Shown: one piece after another, positions 21,253-33,289 of the stretch
Layout: the number at the start of each line of letters is the position of its first letter
Position numbering within the stretch: the first letter of the stretch is position 1
From: Cercospora beticola
Lineage: Eukaryota > Ascomycota > Dothideomycetes > Mycosphaerellales > Mycosphaerellaceae
DNA: 64,000 nt
Reading direction: 5' to 3'
Assembly: GCF_033473495.1 (NCBI RefSeq)
Contig: NC_088941.1
Location: 1,364,001 to 1,428,000, forward strand
The notes under the pieces: generated by a model
Database searches by the model: none
Told to the model about the DNA's origin: nothing
The model's input: the letters and a program-made list of their open reading frames with translations, nothing else
Position numbers and translations under genes: made by a program

Positions 21253-22749
21253 CTATGTCTGTGCGGCTCTGGGCTTCCCGTTCAACTTGGAATGATCATC
21301 ATCATCATCGCTCATTAGACCTTCGAGCTCGAATTCTTCAGCGTCTGCAGCCTGTCGATCTGCAGCATTTGGAATTCTGGCATGGCCATTCGCTCGAGGT
21401 CGTTCCTCATCATCAAGCTTGATCGCCGTGGAGGCATTCGGGTCTTTATATGCGGAGTATAGGCTGATGAGCATGTTTACAACTATTGAGAAGTCAGCAT
21501 AATACACGGGAGCAGGACGAAACAATTATTCCGGATCCGGGGACTTACACAAAAATAACAGGAATGCGATGCTGTACAGGATCAGGATGTACGACACATG
21601 GGTGACGTTGTTGCTTGCCAGCAGAGCCATCTGCTCCTCTGTGGCACCCATGAACATGAAGCCAGCAGCGAAGAGCAAGAATGGCGGCAAATACTGGAAG
21701 CTGTTGATCTCGAGATCAACATCGCCTCCTTCTGGACCGACCAGAGTATTCTTGTCTTTGAGCACAAAGGAGATCTCGATGATCCTGGTGAGTCCAGCGG
21801 CCATGAGGGTATATCCAAAGACGGAATGAACGTGGGTGCTCAGCGCCAGATTCTGAGGGTGTCCAGACATTCCCCAACCAGTCATGAAGATGACAATCCC
21901 AGGAATGAGGTTCCTCTTTGGCCGACCCTGCCTGTCTCGCGAAAGCCAAATACCGACAAGACCGGCAGCCCACCAGATGATGCCCATCGAGGTGTGTTGC
22001 AGATCGTTCGCGACCCATGGGCCTCCCCATCTGTGTTCCGTGAATGTGTTCACGCATCCCCAAAGCGCAATGATCAAGCTGTCCCAGAACTCTTGGCTTC
22101 TGCCTGTCCTTGCGAGGAATGGCTGACCGTTCAGCAGCAGAATCACCATGACAATTCCATACGCGATGAATGCTGAGCCCATGATGAAATGCGCCAGACA
22201 TTGTCCCAGATGGTCTCCTTGACAGAAACCTTGCGCAGCGATGCCTCCGAACAGGAATTGAACCCAGGTGACCACTGGAAGCAGGCCACCCAATATCCCG
22301 TGGGCCTTCACCAATCCTTTGCGAATTGTCCCCAAGAACCCTCGCTCAATATGCATCTTGAGGTATATCCCTAATCCCACTTGGACTATCAGGATCAGCA
22401 TGAGCAAGTTCGCGAACTTTGCATGCGCATTGGGCCCGAATTGTCGTCCTTTATGCGCGTGTCCGAGGAAGTATCCAGGCACGGCGATCGCGGTGGCTGC
22501 TATTTGTACTGGAACGTGCCAGCGAGATCGAACCTGGCCAAGGACCATGCCCGTGGGGAACAGGATGCCCCATGCGAAGGCTTGGACGAGGATATGTACC
22601 CATAGTGTGCTGTCGATGGGTTCGGGAGAGATGGCTTCGCCCTCGGGGACTTCGTCGTGGCCACCATGGGCATTGACTGTGCCGCTGAGGAGGAGGAAGA
22701 CGAAGGGCAGGAGGCTCATAGCGACGGGTCTCGTGCGGAAGGTGGCCAT
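21253..22749 (-). CDS. YTP1: Ytp1-like multi-pass membrane protein
   Basis: Two exons on the minus strand, 22749-21549 and 21482-21253, with a 66-nt phase-1 intron (GTAAGTCC...CTCAATAG); 476 aa. An N-terminal signal-like segment (MSLLPFVFLLLSGTVNA) is followed by HGGHDE. Then come a DUF2427-type region (WVHILVQAFAWGILFPTGMV) and the Ytp1 C-terminal domain, together about ten membrane segments with conserved His residues (for example HAHKGRQFGPNAHAKFA and KAHGILGGLLP). Yeast Ytp1 was noted for resemblance to cytochrome b561-like electron-transport proteins; its function is unknown. The second exon adds the last membrane residues (FVNMLISLYSAY) and a polar tail with an acidic DDDDDH run that corresponds to the (ATC)n run on the plus strand near 21295-21310. 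The gene is divergent from SWI5. Confidence 0.9.
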
Positions 22750-23153
22750 GTCGTCTATCGTCTAGTCTCGTCGAGGGTCGGCAGGGAGGGGTGGCGGACT
22801 GGGAGATGGACCGGATGCTCGCAGTGGGTGTATTGTCTCTCTATGCTCGCATTTCAGCTCGTCGATGCTGTTTGTTCGATATGAGAGCCCCTTCCGGATG
22901 GCGTGAGAAGTTGTCCGACAGCAGGAAGTGATGGCTGACCACCGCAAGGCTCCTTACTGCTGCGCTATTGAAAGCGATTAGCGTCCCAGCCGGACCCGCC
23001 AAGACATCGACGATCAGACCCTGAAGCTTGTGAACATCACCCACATGCACGTCGCGTCTTCTTCTCCATCCTGACGCGAACATAACTCTGCTGCATACCG
23101 TCTATCTACGCGATACACGCGAACCCAATTGCTCACGCTCATTGAACGGCGTC
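22750..23153. promoter_or_regulatory. Shared divergent promoter, YTP1 / SWI5
   Basis: The 404 bp between the two ATGs must hold both promoters. No clear TATA box or repeat is seen. Confidence 0.4.
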
Positions 23154-23636
23154 ATGTCTTCCCAAGAACTACCTTCGCAGCAGCAGTCCGCACTAATCTC
23201 TTCCGACGCGCCTCTCCCGAGCTCACCTACTCCCGCCAGCACAGGTCAGGCCCAAGCTCAGTCAAACAGTGCACTTCCCGCCACCTCGCAGGAGCCAAAG
23301 CCAATCCAAGCACCAAGTTCTCGGGTCACGGCTCTGCAAGCCAGACAGGCCGCTCTTCAGAGCAAGCTAGCCGACCTCCAAGCTCAACGCACAGCTTACA
23401 TCGAGAAAGCCACTCTTCCTTCAGATCTTGCCATGCCGAAGGACTGGAATGAGGAGCAACGTGCCAAGCAAGCTCTCGCTACTGCCAACGGAATCATCAA
23501 AGAACACATTACGGCTCTTCACAGGTACAACGAGACCAAGGACATTGGGTTGGGGCTCATGGGCTTAGTGGCTGAGGGTAGAGGCGTGAGACAGAAGATC
23601 GTGATGGAGGAGTTTGGCATTGGGGAGAAGGATTGA
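23154..23636 (+). CDS. SWI5: Swi5/Sae3 family DNA recombination mediator
   Basis: Single exon, 160 aa from the first ATG at 23154; the frame runs back to a TTG at 23142. The N-terminal 60 residues are Ser/Gln/Pro-rich and disordered. The rest is the Swi5 domain: a coiled coil (VTALQARQAALQSKLADLQA) followed by LHRYNETKDIGLGLMGLVAE and GRGVRQKIVMEEFGI, the family signature. Swi5 pairs with Sfr1 (Mei5 in budding yeast) and stimulates Rad51/Dmc1 filaments during homologous recombination. The domain is complete and the length is usual for filamentous fungi. Confidence 0.92.
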   Translation: MSSQELPSQQQSALISSDAPLPSSPTPASTGQAQAQSNSALPATSQEPKPIQAPSSRVTALQARQAALQSKLADLQAQRTAYIEKATLPSDLAMPKDWNEEQRAKQALATANGIIKEHITALHRYNETKDIGLGLMGLVAEGRGVRQKIVMEEFGIGEKD

Positions 23637-24526
23637 GGGAAGCCGACACATGGTTTCGCTACGATGGAGATGCCCATGATGATGGTCGATCAAGTGATGA
23701 TGGGATGACAGCATTTGGCAATGCCCATGCCGGGAAGCTGTCCCTCAACTTTTACTGACATGCTGTCCGCACAATGCTCAAACGGCCAAAGAGGCTGTGA
23801 CGTAAGCTACGGCGAGCTTCGCATTACGGACTGACACTGCATCGGTGAGTTTCTGGAAGCGCCTAGCCAGTATCAATAAGCAACTAACCAGGTCCAAGCG
23901 GCACGGCTACCTGCAGCAAAGACAGCTCGGCTTAGAGGCTTGCTACAGGGAGGTCGCAACGCGCATGCACATCTAGCATGAGATTGAACAAACACGCTAA
24001 TAATGTTGCCTATCCATTGACTCCCGAAACATGCATGAAAGAAGTTCGATACAAGCGCAGTTGCTAATGCAATACTGATTCACATCACAGCCTATCCGAT
24101 GCGAAAGCACAAACCCACTTCCAGGCAGGCGAGCACATCCACTTTCAGTCATACTGCAGGCAAACGCTGTCAAACGTTGTGACGGTCTGAAAGCACTTTC
24201 TGGACAACGAAACTCTTGTTTCAAGCCTTTCCACCGATATTTGCTCCTCAAATGAGAGGAGGTCTTACTTCGTTTGCTCAAAACAAGCGGGCTCGATTTG
24301 CTGAGACTGGCTTGATGAGGCCTGGAACCATATAAGCTGGCTTCTCCTCCTGTACTCTGCTCCTCTTCATCGCACCGCGACCCCATCGTTTGGAACCTCA
24401 AGAACAGCAGCCTTCTGCACAATTCTTTGACTTCCCGACACTCCTCCCCCCGATCACTCTCTCCAACTCACCCAGGTATCGACTCAATCCGTCCGTACTT
24501 GATCGCCAATCAAGTCTTCGCCACTC
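23637..24526. other. Intergenic region upstream of Argonaute
   Basis: About 890 bp with no convincing gene; a minus-strand frame at 23997-24422 lacks any signature. A TATAA at 24331-24335 is followed by a pyrimidine-rich stretch and lies 196 bp before the Argonaute ATG, a plausible core promoter. Confidence 0.45.
24331..24335 (+). promoter_or_regulatory. Candidate TATA element of the Argonaute gene
   Basis: The context CCATATAAGCTGG is followed by CT-rich sequence up to the ATG at 24527. The assignment rests on motif and position only. Confidence 0.3.
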
Positions 24527-27500
24527 ATGGCCAGCAACCAAGGCAAGGCGTTAGCACACCATGGGCTACCTGCTTGCGGTCGCTGCTACGTAGCTGGTGA
24601 TCACCATCAAAAGGACTGCCGGGCTTGCGGACATTGTCTACGCCATGGGCATCAGCCAAATGTTTGTCCGTACAAGGTTGACAAACTCTATTGCGATCAT
24701 TGTTTCCGCACCGGGCACACAGGCGGCAACTGTCCAAAACTCTCCGATCCCCGACAAGTTGAGTGCCAAGTGAAAGGCTGCGAGCATGCAGAGCCCACTT
24801 GGCTTCACCCACACAAGCCTAACAAGGACAATCCTTTGACCGCTATTCAGCGTGCTACTATCTGCGGTACCAACCATGTCGGGAAGTCCACTGTGGCTAA
24901 GTCACCCAAAGTGGCCATCATCCATGGCAACGGCAATGCTCAAGCCCGTAGAGCACCTGATTGCGGAGATGCCATATACGGCCGCAAATCCGCAGACCAG
25001 AGCTTGCTGAATGGCCACAATGGTCCATCCGTCATTACCAATTACGTCAAGTTGCCCAAGAGACCAGAAATTGTGTACGAGTATCGCATCGACATCGTCC
25101 CACCTCCAACAACACCACCACGACAAAACCCTCAGATGACACAGAGAAGCGAGCGCAAGCGCGTCTTCAATGCTTTGCGCCATCTGCCTGTGCTCAGTGG
25201 GCACGAAGACTACTTCACAGACTACGATACTTTGTGGTCCTGCCGGCAGCTGAATCAAGCACAGTTGGCCAATGTTTCAGTGCAGTACTCCAAGCAGAGC
25301 GGCCAAACGGCAACAGTGCCATCGGTCACTCTTTTTTTCATTCGCAGTCTGAACTTCAACCAAGGCTCATTAGATCTGGTTGGGCGAGCAACACCGCAGC
25401 GCAACCCCAACTTGCTCATCAAGGCTTTGAACGGCATGGTGACCAAATGCATCACAGAACGCCCGCAGAACGATCTGTTCGAGGCTAGTGCCAACAGCTT
25501 CTACATGAAGAGTGGCTCAAGGGTCCTGCAAAACTCGCTACTCATCAATCGCGGCTACTTCACGTCTGTCAGACCGGGTCAGAATGCTCCCTTACTGAAT
25601 GTCAACGTCATGTATGGCACATTTCTCCGACCAATTGTGGTATCGAAGTTCTTGGACGACATGACTCCGAGATATGGAGACGCGCAGAAGATCCTCAAAG
25701 GCCGCACAGTCCGCATAATGTATGAGCGCGGCACCAACAACAACGTCGATCATGATCTCGAGCCCAACCGCAAGAAGCAAATCGCTGGATTTGGCAAGGT
25801 ACCGCGCCTACAGCAATTCAACGACGGAACTCGCATGTGGACGGTGAAGGAGTGGTTCGAGAGCCAAGGCCTGACCATTAACGAGCCCAAGCAACCATGT
25901 GTCAATGTTGGTCTCTCCGCTGGAGCTCGACCAGGAGGCACGGGCGCTTTGTGGATACCTTCCGAATATCTCGAAATCGAACCTTACCAGACTTTCGGCA
26001 ACATGCTCAACGCGGACCACATGAGGGACATGCTTGCCACTGCACTGAAGTCTCCAGCGTCCAACCAAGCAGCTATCGTCGAAGAAGGACTTGGATTTCT
26101 GGGTGTGGGCAATGCACAGACTCAGAATGCTCTTTACAAAACCTACAACTTCGAAATCGGACATCAGCTCATTCGAATTCCCGCTCAATTTCTGAACGCT
26201 CCAGTTATCAGATACCTTAGCACTAAGAAGCCGAACATTACCATTGCATCTTGGGACGTTGCACGCGACAAGTTCCTCCGAACAACACCGGCATTGCAGA
26301 ACGCGCTTCCACTCGGTGTTCTCGACTTACGACAGCGGCACGGGCCTAAGTCCGGTCCCATTGGACTTGCATTGTTGAACCGTTGCTTTGATCACGGGAT
26401 GCTGAGAACCAGACCTGATCGGAACAGCATCCGTTTTATCACACCAGATCCATTGCCGTTAAATCCAGGGCCAAAGCCGTTCTCCCCAACGCCTGAGCAC
26501 TGGAAGGCTTTCTGCAAGGAAATCACCACTGCATGGACGAAGGCAGGCAGTCCTGCATTCGTGCTGGTCTTGATCGACCAAAACGATGCAGATCTCTATG
26601 CCGCTATCAAGCTTGTTGCGGATCGTCATGCAGGCTTCAAGACCGTGATATGCACCAACAACAAAGTTCCAGTCGACACGGTGCAACAAGAGAGAGGACC
26701 ACCGACCAGCCAGCTTGTAGCAGGCAACAACAATCAGCTCCTTGGTCTCATGTCCAACCTTGCACTCAAGTTCAATATCAAGTGCGGTGGTCAAAACCAT
26801 GCTGTGGATTCTGGCAATGTGTCTGCGTTTTCGCTGTTGCACTGCGCCGCACCTGCGGTAGGCATGAAGATGCCCGGTCAAAAGGCGCCACCGCCTGATC
26901 CAAACAATACTGACACCATGGTCATCGGTGTTGATGTGGTCCACCCAGGTGGCGACACGCCGTCGATTGCGGCCATGGTCGGCACTGTAGACTCCCACTT
27001 CGCCAACTTCTGCGGCTCGATCCGACTGCAACCAGGACGTGCCGAGATCCTGACGCGATCCAATATGCAAGAGCTCTTCGAGGAGCGTCTTGCAGCTTTC
27101 AAGAAGAAGGACAACAAAGCTCCCAAGCGAGTTCTCTACTACCGCGATGGAGTGAGCGAGGATCAATATTATCAAGTGCTTTCAGAGGAAGTCGACATCA
27201 TTCAGAAAGTGCTTCCAGAGGTTGCGATCACCGCCATTGTTGTCGGAAAGAGACATCACACACGTTTCTTCTGTGCTGATCCAAGCGCATCGTACACCGA
27301 GAGGAGAGGAGTCAACGGAAACGCCAAGCCAGGCCTTCTTGTCGACAAGATCATTACACAACCTGCCACTCAGGATGGGTTCCAGGATTTCTTCTTACAA
27401 TCTCACGCCGCAATCCGCGGCACAGCCAAGTCGGCTCACTACATTGTCATCCGCAACGACAAGAAGTGCAACTTGACCATGTCCGCTATTCACAACATCA

Positions 27501-27813
27501 CCCACGCTTTCTGCTACAACTACGCCCGTGCTACCAAGGGCGTCTCCTATTGCGCCCCAGCCTACACGCTGACCGACTTTGCGACCGCATTCACAGATTC
27601 CTGAAGCTCTACATGCGCGCATACAATGTTGGTGGTGACTGGGCAATGAACGCTGCTGAGGAGCAAATCCAGACTCAGCAAGGCAAGAATGCAGCTATCC
27701 TGGCATTCCGCACTCGAATCGCGCAAGAAATCACGCAGGATCCTAACTGGAAGCCGAACTCCAGCTCAAACCCGTGGCACCCGGCGATGAACGACATCAT
27801 GTTCTGGTTGTAA
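24527..27813 (+). CDS. Argonaute with N-terminal zinc knuckles, frameshifted near the C-terminus
   Basis: Intronless. The zero frame (24527-27604) encodes 1025 aa. Residues 17-69 hold cysteine-rich knuckles: C17-x2-C20-x5-H26-x4-C31, then two canonical CX2CX4HX4C units at C34-C47 and C56-C69. The Argonaute core follows: N domain (about 180-300), linker/DUF1785 (about 312-365), PAZ (about 375-500), MID (about 650-790) and PIWI from about 795. PIWI catalytic residues are D803 (IGVDVVHPG), E840 (GRAEILT) and D874 (YYRDGVSE). After SYCAPAY the zero frame turns to unrelated residues and stops at 27602-27604. The +2 frame from about 27568 continues with ADRLCDR and runs to NPWHPAMNDIMFWL, a normal Argonaute C-terminus, stopping at 27811-27813. 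One base is missing around 27566-27567, just before the fourth tetrad residue (GAC, 27571-27573). This is either an inactivating mutation or an assembly error. Family membership is certain; functional state is not. Confidence 0.9.
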
Positions 27814-30808
27814 TGCACGAATAACTCTGCCTCCGCCAAACTTTCTGATCCAACACTCACCTTCACCTTCACTGCATCGCTTTCTCTCATGAGTACTACC
27901 ACTCATCCCGCCGTCCACAACTCCTCCTCGCTCAGCAGACACCTCGTCCGGCCAACCTCCTCAAATCAACTCACGACACCACAACGGAACCAGACCGACA
28001 TCAGCATCATCACATCAACATCATCTGCCATTGCATCTCACAATACTGCGCAACCACGACACACACAGACCTCCACCGCAAGTACACAACCTTGTTACGC
28101 TGGCTGCAACACTCACATACATGGGATAGAAGGAAGGATTGGGAAAAGGACATACTTATCACTCTGCATCATACTACTCGCAAGCATTTTTGTATCTTGA
28201 TGATGAAACCTTGGCGCAAACAGGTTGTGCTGGCTGTCAACCTGTACAGTACGCGACAAATTCCAGTAGGTCTTGATTGACTACTGATGATGGGAATGGG
28301 AACAGAGGACACCTCTTGGGGGAAAAACCGGACAGGCAAAAGTAGAATTTAGCAGAGCACGAAATATGAAAAATCTTGAGGTGTTCCAATCAATGTCTTG
28401 TGCCTTTCTTACATCTATTTCTGTTTGGTCTTTTTTCACCTGTCTGGTTTGAGTGTCTGTTGAAGACATGTTTCTTTGCCATCTCCGAAGAGCTTGGTCT
28501 TGCTTGATCACGGCTTGGGAACCTTGGCTTTGCCTGCTTCATGACTGACTGCCATCACAGTCCAAGAACTGCAGTCAACAGTTCTGACAACTGTTGATCT
28601 CCCCTCATCCCACACATTCCATGCTTTCACAGGCATCCTGCTACAATAGCGCCCGTATAGTAGCCTGGAAACTAATGCCGGATCTTCTACCGTCTCAAGC
28701 CGTAGCATGCATTGCGCAAGCTGGCTACTATATTTTGCAACGATGTCAGACTAGCTCGTGTCCGTCAAATGCTGCATCTGTTCATCAGCTGATACGCTAC
28801 TGCTTGTGGAAAGACTGGACACTGTTGCTCGAAGTTTCGATCGTAGATGCAAGGCCTCTCCATATGAGGTATGCAGTGTAATGGATTTCATGAACCTTGC
28901 AAATGATTTGTAGGACTTGCAGCTGCGATGTCAGTCTATTGCCCTCTTACGGTTGGTGCTACCCAGGAATTGCGGAGGTGACGGGAAGTAAAGGGTAAAA
29001 TTTCCATGAGTCGGAGAGATGTCCGATATCGCTCTTGACCTGGTTTTGCTCGTCGTTCACGTTCCTTTCAACTTCGAGCGGGTTTCTTCGGCGAAAGGCC
29101 CAAGTGGCCGCAAGAGGTAGGCGAAGATGCAATGAGCAGAACTTTGCGCGCAATCCCGCGTCGCTGTCTCGTCATCGCGATGTGTGCAGGTGAAGAAATG
29201 AATCATGAGTGCACGCGTGGAGAAGGATGTGGATAGTGCATAGAGCCAAGAGGTCGCTGTGTCCATAGAGCGGGCGCGAAGAGGACCAGGGGCGGGAGGG
29301 GTGATCGGAGGAAAGAAACTTTATCTCGACAGCATCCAGTGTGGACGAAAGTGCGAGAAACAGAAGCAGGCGCAGGAGATGCCGGAGATGCTCGAAGCAA
29401 GAGGTGAGCGGGCGGAGGAAGGAGGCACTGTATCCTTGCCGATTGAGAAATTGCGGCACGCAGGCGCTGCTGCTCGGACAAGTCACGGACTCGGACACGA
29501 CGGTTGATGTGCTGGCTCGTACTTTTGCTGTTGCTTCCAGCTAAGGCCGAGGCGGCTGTGTGCGTTGGTGAGAAGGTTTTTGCAGCCGCATGTGCCAGGC
29601 TATTGGCCGATGGGAGTTTGCAGGGAGTCCACATGGCTGCATCCTACCGCTTACATAATGCCGTTGCCCGCGGCCAACTCGGACTTTCCGCCGCCGCCGC
29701 CCTCGTCACGTGTGCCGTGCCGCCCAATGGCAGCACCCTGTAAGTTAGGGCACGCCGGCCACGTTCGCTGCTCCCCCGCAATCTTCTGCAGCAAAACTGA
29801 ACATCGGCGGTGATGCTGATGATGCTCCCGCTGCTCGCTGAGGAACACCATGACGCTGCATCGCTTGTCGGCCCAGCTGCCATCCTCCACCAGCGCGCCC
29901 ACGTGAGATCTCGCCTCTCGCCAGCCCTGCGCGCCCAACGTGCTCGCAGTCGCAGTCGCGGTGGGTGGCACAGCAGCGCGTTTGCCTCCAACTCGCTCGC
30001 TGAACCACCATGGCCATCGAGGTCAAAACCTCTGACGTGCTAGCCATCGTTATAACGTAATGACATCCCGCCCTCACCGACCCCAACGCGTCCGCTGCTC
30101 GACACCAGAACCCACCGCCTCAACCACTGCCGCAATCTCAGGGCTGTTCGCGCCAGACGCTGCCGACGCACCGCCGCTGCGATCGTCTGTCTGCCACCCG
30201 GACCCTCCCTCCTGCTCGCCATCATCCGTACAGCACCAAGGACATGGGTTTGGAACGAGGCTAATTCCTAATTTTCGCACTGCAACGACGACAGCGCCTG
30301 CGTCTGCCTGCTGCTGTGCTCCCTCGCACTGCTTCCAGTCCCAGCCCCGACTCACCTTCTCGTCCTTGACAGCCCGCCTAAGCTTCCCGACTGCCTACTG
30401 AACCACCGCCGTTTGCCAGCCTTGCCGCACGCACACCGGACCACAGCCGACGCCGCTGGGGATCTGCTCTTGCCTACCGCTCGCGCTTGTTCCTGCAGCA
30501 GGGACCGCATAGCCAACTCCAGCCTTTGCCTCCCGCTGTGACCTCTGTGTGTCGTGCTACCCTGCCCGACATCATTCGCCTCTACCGGAGCATACATTAC
30601 CGCTGCACCAGAGGCTCGGCCCTTGGACCATCGATCACCCGCGCACATCACAGCGTCGCAGACTAGTCATTGCACTACCCCACACACTGCTACTGAAAAA
30701 ACCTCCAGTTGACTTCACGGCTACTCCGGTCGACATTCCTGCCCGCACCATCCGGCAAACCTCGACCAGCCTTCCACGCTCTTGCACCGTGTCCATGTGC
30801 ATGTTGTA
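27814..30808. other. Three-kilobase region without recognisable gene
   Basis: Between Argonaute and nmrA. Many short overlapping frames occur on both strands (for example 29203-29634 - and 29644-29991 -), rich in Arg, Ser, Ala and Pro and with no family signature. From about 30060 to 30780 the plus strand is C-rich, resembling a long leader or promoter of nmrA. TTGCACCGT at 30782-30790 differs at one base from the TTGCACCAT element reported for MeaB control of nmrA in Aspergillus. A noncoding RNA could be missed by eye. Confidence 0.45.
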
Positions 30809-32053
30809 ATGACACCGAAGGTAGTCGCGACCATCAACTCCACTGGGAGGCAAGCCGCTTCGTTCATTCGCGCTGCTGCCGCTGTTGGCTGGCATGTACG
30901 CGCTCAAATTCGCAGCTGCGATGGCCTCGTCGCCGAAGAGCTAGCAGAATTACCCAATGTCGAACTCATCGAAGGCGACTTGACCGGACCGGCACGCGCG
31001 AGCATCCTGAACCGATTGTTCACCGGTGCGAAGATCGCCTTCATCAACACCACACACTGGGGCGATGAGGTCGCTATCGGAAAGGCGTGTGCCGACGCAG
31101 CCAAGAAAGCGGGCATTGCACACTACGTCTACTCCAGCATGCCAGATCATAGCGCCTATGGTGAGGACTGGAGGGCGTTGCCAATGTGGGCGACCAAGTT
31201 CGCCATCGAAAACTACGTGAGACAGATTGGCATCCCTGCCACCTTTGTCTACACTGGCATATACAACAACAACTTCACATCGTTGCCAGTAAGTCAAAGT
31301 TCACTGCCTCGCCCTCTGTGTGAACTTCTATATTGACCCATCTCAGTATCCACTGTTTCAAATGGAGCTTCAAGACGACGGCAGCTTCGTCTGGCAGGCA
31401 CCTTTCCACCCGGACGATCCTCTTCCTTGGCTCGATGCGGAACATGATGTGGGGCCAGCACTTCTCCAGATTTTCAAGATGGGCGCCAATCATTGGAAAG
31501 GCCAGCGGTAAGATCGACGTTGCATTACTGGTGTACGACCAAGTCACTAACGAGAAATAGTGTCACATTGGCTTTCGAGAAACTGACGCCTTTGCAAGCC
31601 TGTGCTCGCTTCTCACGAGGAGTGGGGCGGCCAGTCAACTATGTTCACGGCGATATCAAGATCGCTGTCAACATACCTAGTGGCTATCGGGAGCAGCTTG
31701 AGATTCTTCAGGAAACCCTCGGCTACAAGCGAGCACCTTACTTCGGTCCTGACCTGGAATACCCCAAAGAAGGCCGAAGTATATGGGAAGGCTACAGAGG
31801 CATCGAAGAGTACGCGCGAGAAGTCTTCCCCATCGAAGAATACGCCAACGGACTGCGATGGATGGAAGAAGACGGTATGAGTGTGACCGGTGTCAGCACT
31901 CCCGGGGAGAGCAACGGCGATCCTATCGACTTTCCTCGATCACGACCAATGACACCAGCGAATGCCGTCACTCCACTTCACGTCTCTGGAGCTTATACAC
32001 CCAAATCACACCCGGAAGGACTGCACAGAGGCTTCTTTGTGGGAAGCTGCTAA
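30809..32053 (+). CDS. nmrA: NmrA-like nitrogen metabolite repression regulator
   Basis: Three exons, 30809-31288, 31347-31507 and 31561-32053, with introns of 58 nt (phase 0, GTAAGTC...TCTCAG) and 53 nt (phase 2, GTAAGAT...AAATAG); 377 aa. The open frame runs back to a TTG; the ATG at 30809 gives MTPKVVATINSTGRQAASFI, the Rossmann-fold nucleotide-binding start with the NxTGRQ variant typical of NmrA. Later landmarks are FINTTHWGDEVAIG, HYVYSSMPDHSAYG (short-chain-dehydrogenase-like strand without the catalytic Tyr-Lys pair) and YTGIYNNNFTSLPYPLFQME, which spans the first splice. Exon 3 continues with VTLAFEKLTPLQACARFSRG, and the C-terminal 70 residues are Pro/Ser/Thr-rich. NmrA binds NAD(P) and the GATA factor AreA and represses nitrogen-catabolic genes when preferred nitrogen is available. 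It acts without a DNA-binding domain of its own. Confidence 0.93.
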
Positions 32054-33289
32054 AGATCCCGTGCGATTTCACCTTTATTCTTCAACCACGACTTTGTGGG
32101 TCATCATTGCTTTTCTCCACCACCACGCTGCATGTCTGGTAGCGTGGAAGGCCATTTCTGATATGCATATCTCCACTCTTCGGCGAGCTGCGGGTGTTAT
32201 CGCACGGAGTTCATGAACGAAAAAAATCGGCACCGTCGTTGGGAAACGGTCAACGATGGGACACGGACGGACGGGAAATTCGGTAAACAAAAGTTGTCAA
32301 AAGAGGGCGGAAGGAATTGGGGGTCGGTGGGCGTTCCATAGTGTTAGTGAGATTACGTGCTACGTGCCAGAGTACTGTAGTATGTAGCATCGGGACGGAG
32401 TTCTGCCTGTCTTGGAGGGAAGATGGTCCTTCGCGAGCGGTGTGAGGCCGATCGAATCAATTCATTCAATCATACCAAGCCCAGCTTCTTTTAGTCAACG
32501 TGTTCTTCCATGTGAGGGGATAGATAACGTATCTACCTATCTCTTCTCCCTTCCTTATACGGTACCTATCTTTCACCGCATGCGACTCGGCTGACACGTA
32601 GAGAGGATGACTTGCATCGTGCAGCGGTTGTTCTTTCCCGGTTTATTCGTTATCAGTAGCAGTACGTGTGAGGTCCTGTTTTCCTGGGACCCGAGAAGGA
32701 ACCTAGTACCTAGTTCCTTGTATGTATCTTTGTCCCCTTCTTCTCCCGTACCTTCGGTGGACCCAAGAACCCAGACGTTCTCATCATCATCCTGCTTATC
32801 TGATCGGATTGGCGTCTGATCCGGTTGACACGGGCCGTAGATCCTATGCTATCTCTCGTCTGCACTGCACTGCACTGTACTTTATTCTTAGCTTGGTAGT
32901 TGGTTTCTTCCTCGTCGGGAGGGACGGAGGGAGGGGACGGTCTGGTGAAGACCTTCTGTGGGGTATTTGTGGAGAACTCCTCTCTCCTCTCTCTGGAGTT
33001 CTTGCTCCTTCCTGTTTGAGGAGATGTAGATATGTTAGCTGGGTTGAGGTATTAATATTGAAGGCCAACAGGAGAGGAAATATTTTCGTTGTTCAAGATA
33101 GAAGTCGCGTCACGTTACAATAGGAGTGGGTATGCACAGTATGCTATTCTCATTGCACGCTCCAGATCTCCACTCCTGTCGAGGAAGCATAGCTGGAGCT
33201 TTCTCCTTCGCTAATAAGCTATCTATCCTGACTTCGCCTGACAGCTTTCCTTCGATCTACCTTCCTGCTGAACCTGGGCAACTTCTCGT
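32054..33289. other. Intergenic region between nmrA and the NAP-family gene
   Basis: About 1.2 kb where the two genes converge. No gene is recognised. Near 32235-32260 short overlapping inverted repeats (CGTTG...CAACG and ACCGT...ACGGT) could form a hairpin. A CTGCA pentamer is repeated three times near 32862-32876. Confidence 0.45.

Noticed and set aside
27545..27563. A 19-nt GT..AG interval that might splice out the Argonaute frameshift
   Set aside because: It is far below the minimum intron size and would delete the conserved SYCAPA segment.
27560..27575. Programmed ribosomal frameshifting to rescue Argonaute
   Set aside because: No X-XXY-YYZ slippery heptamer is present at the site, and no such mechanism is known for Argonaute genes.
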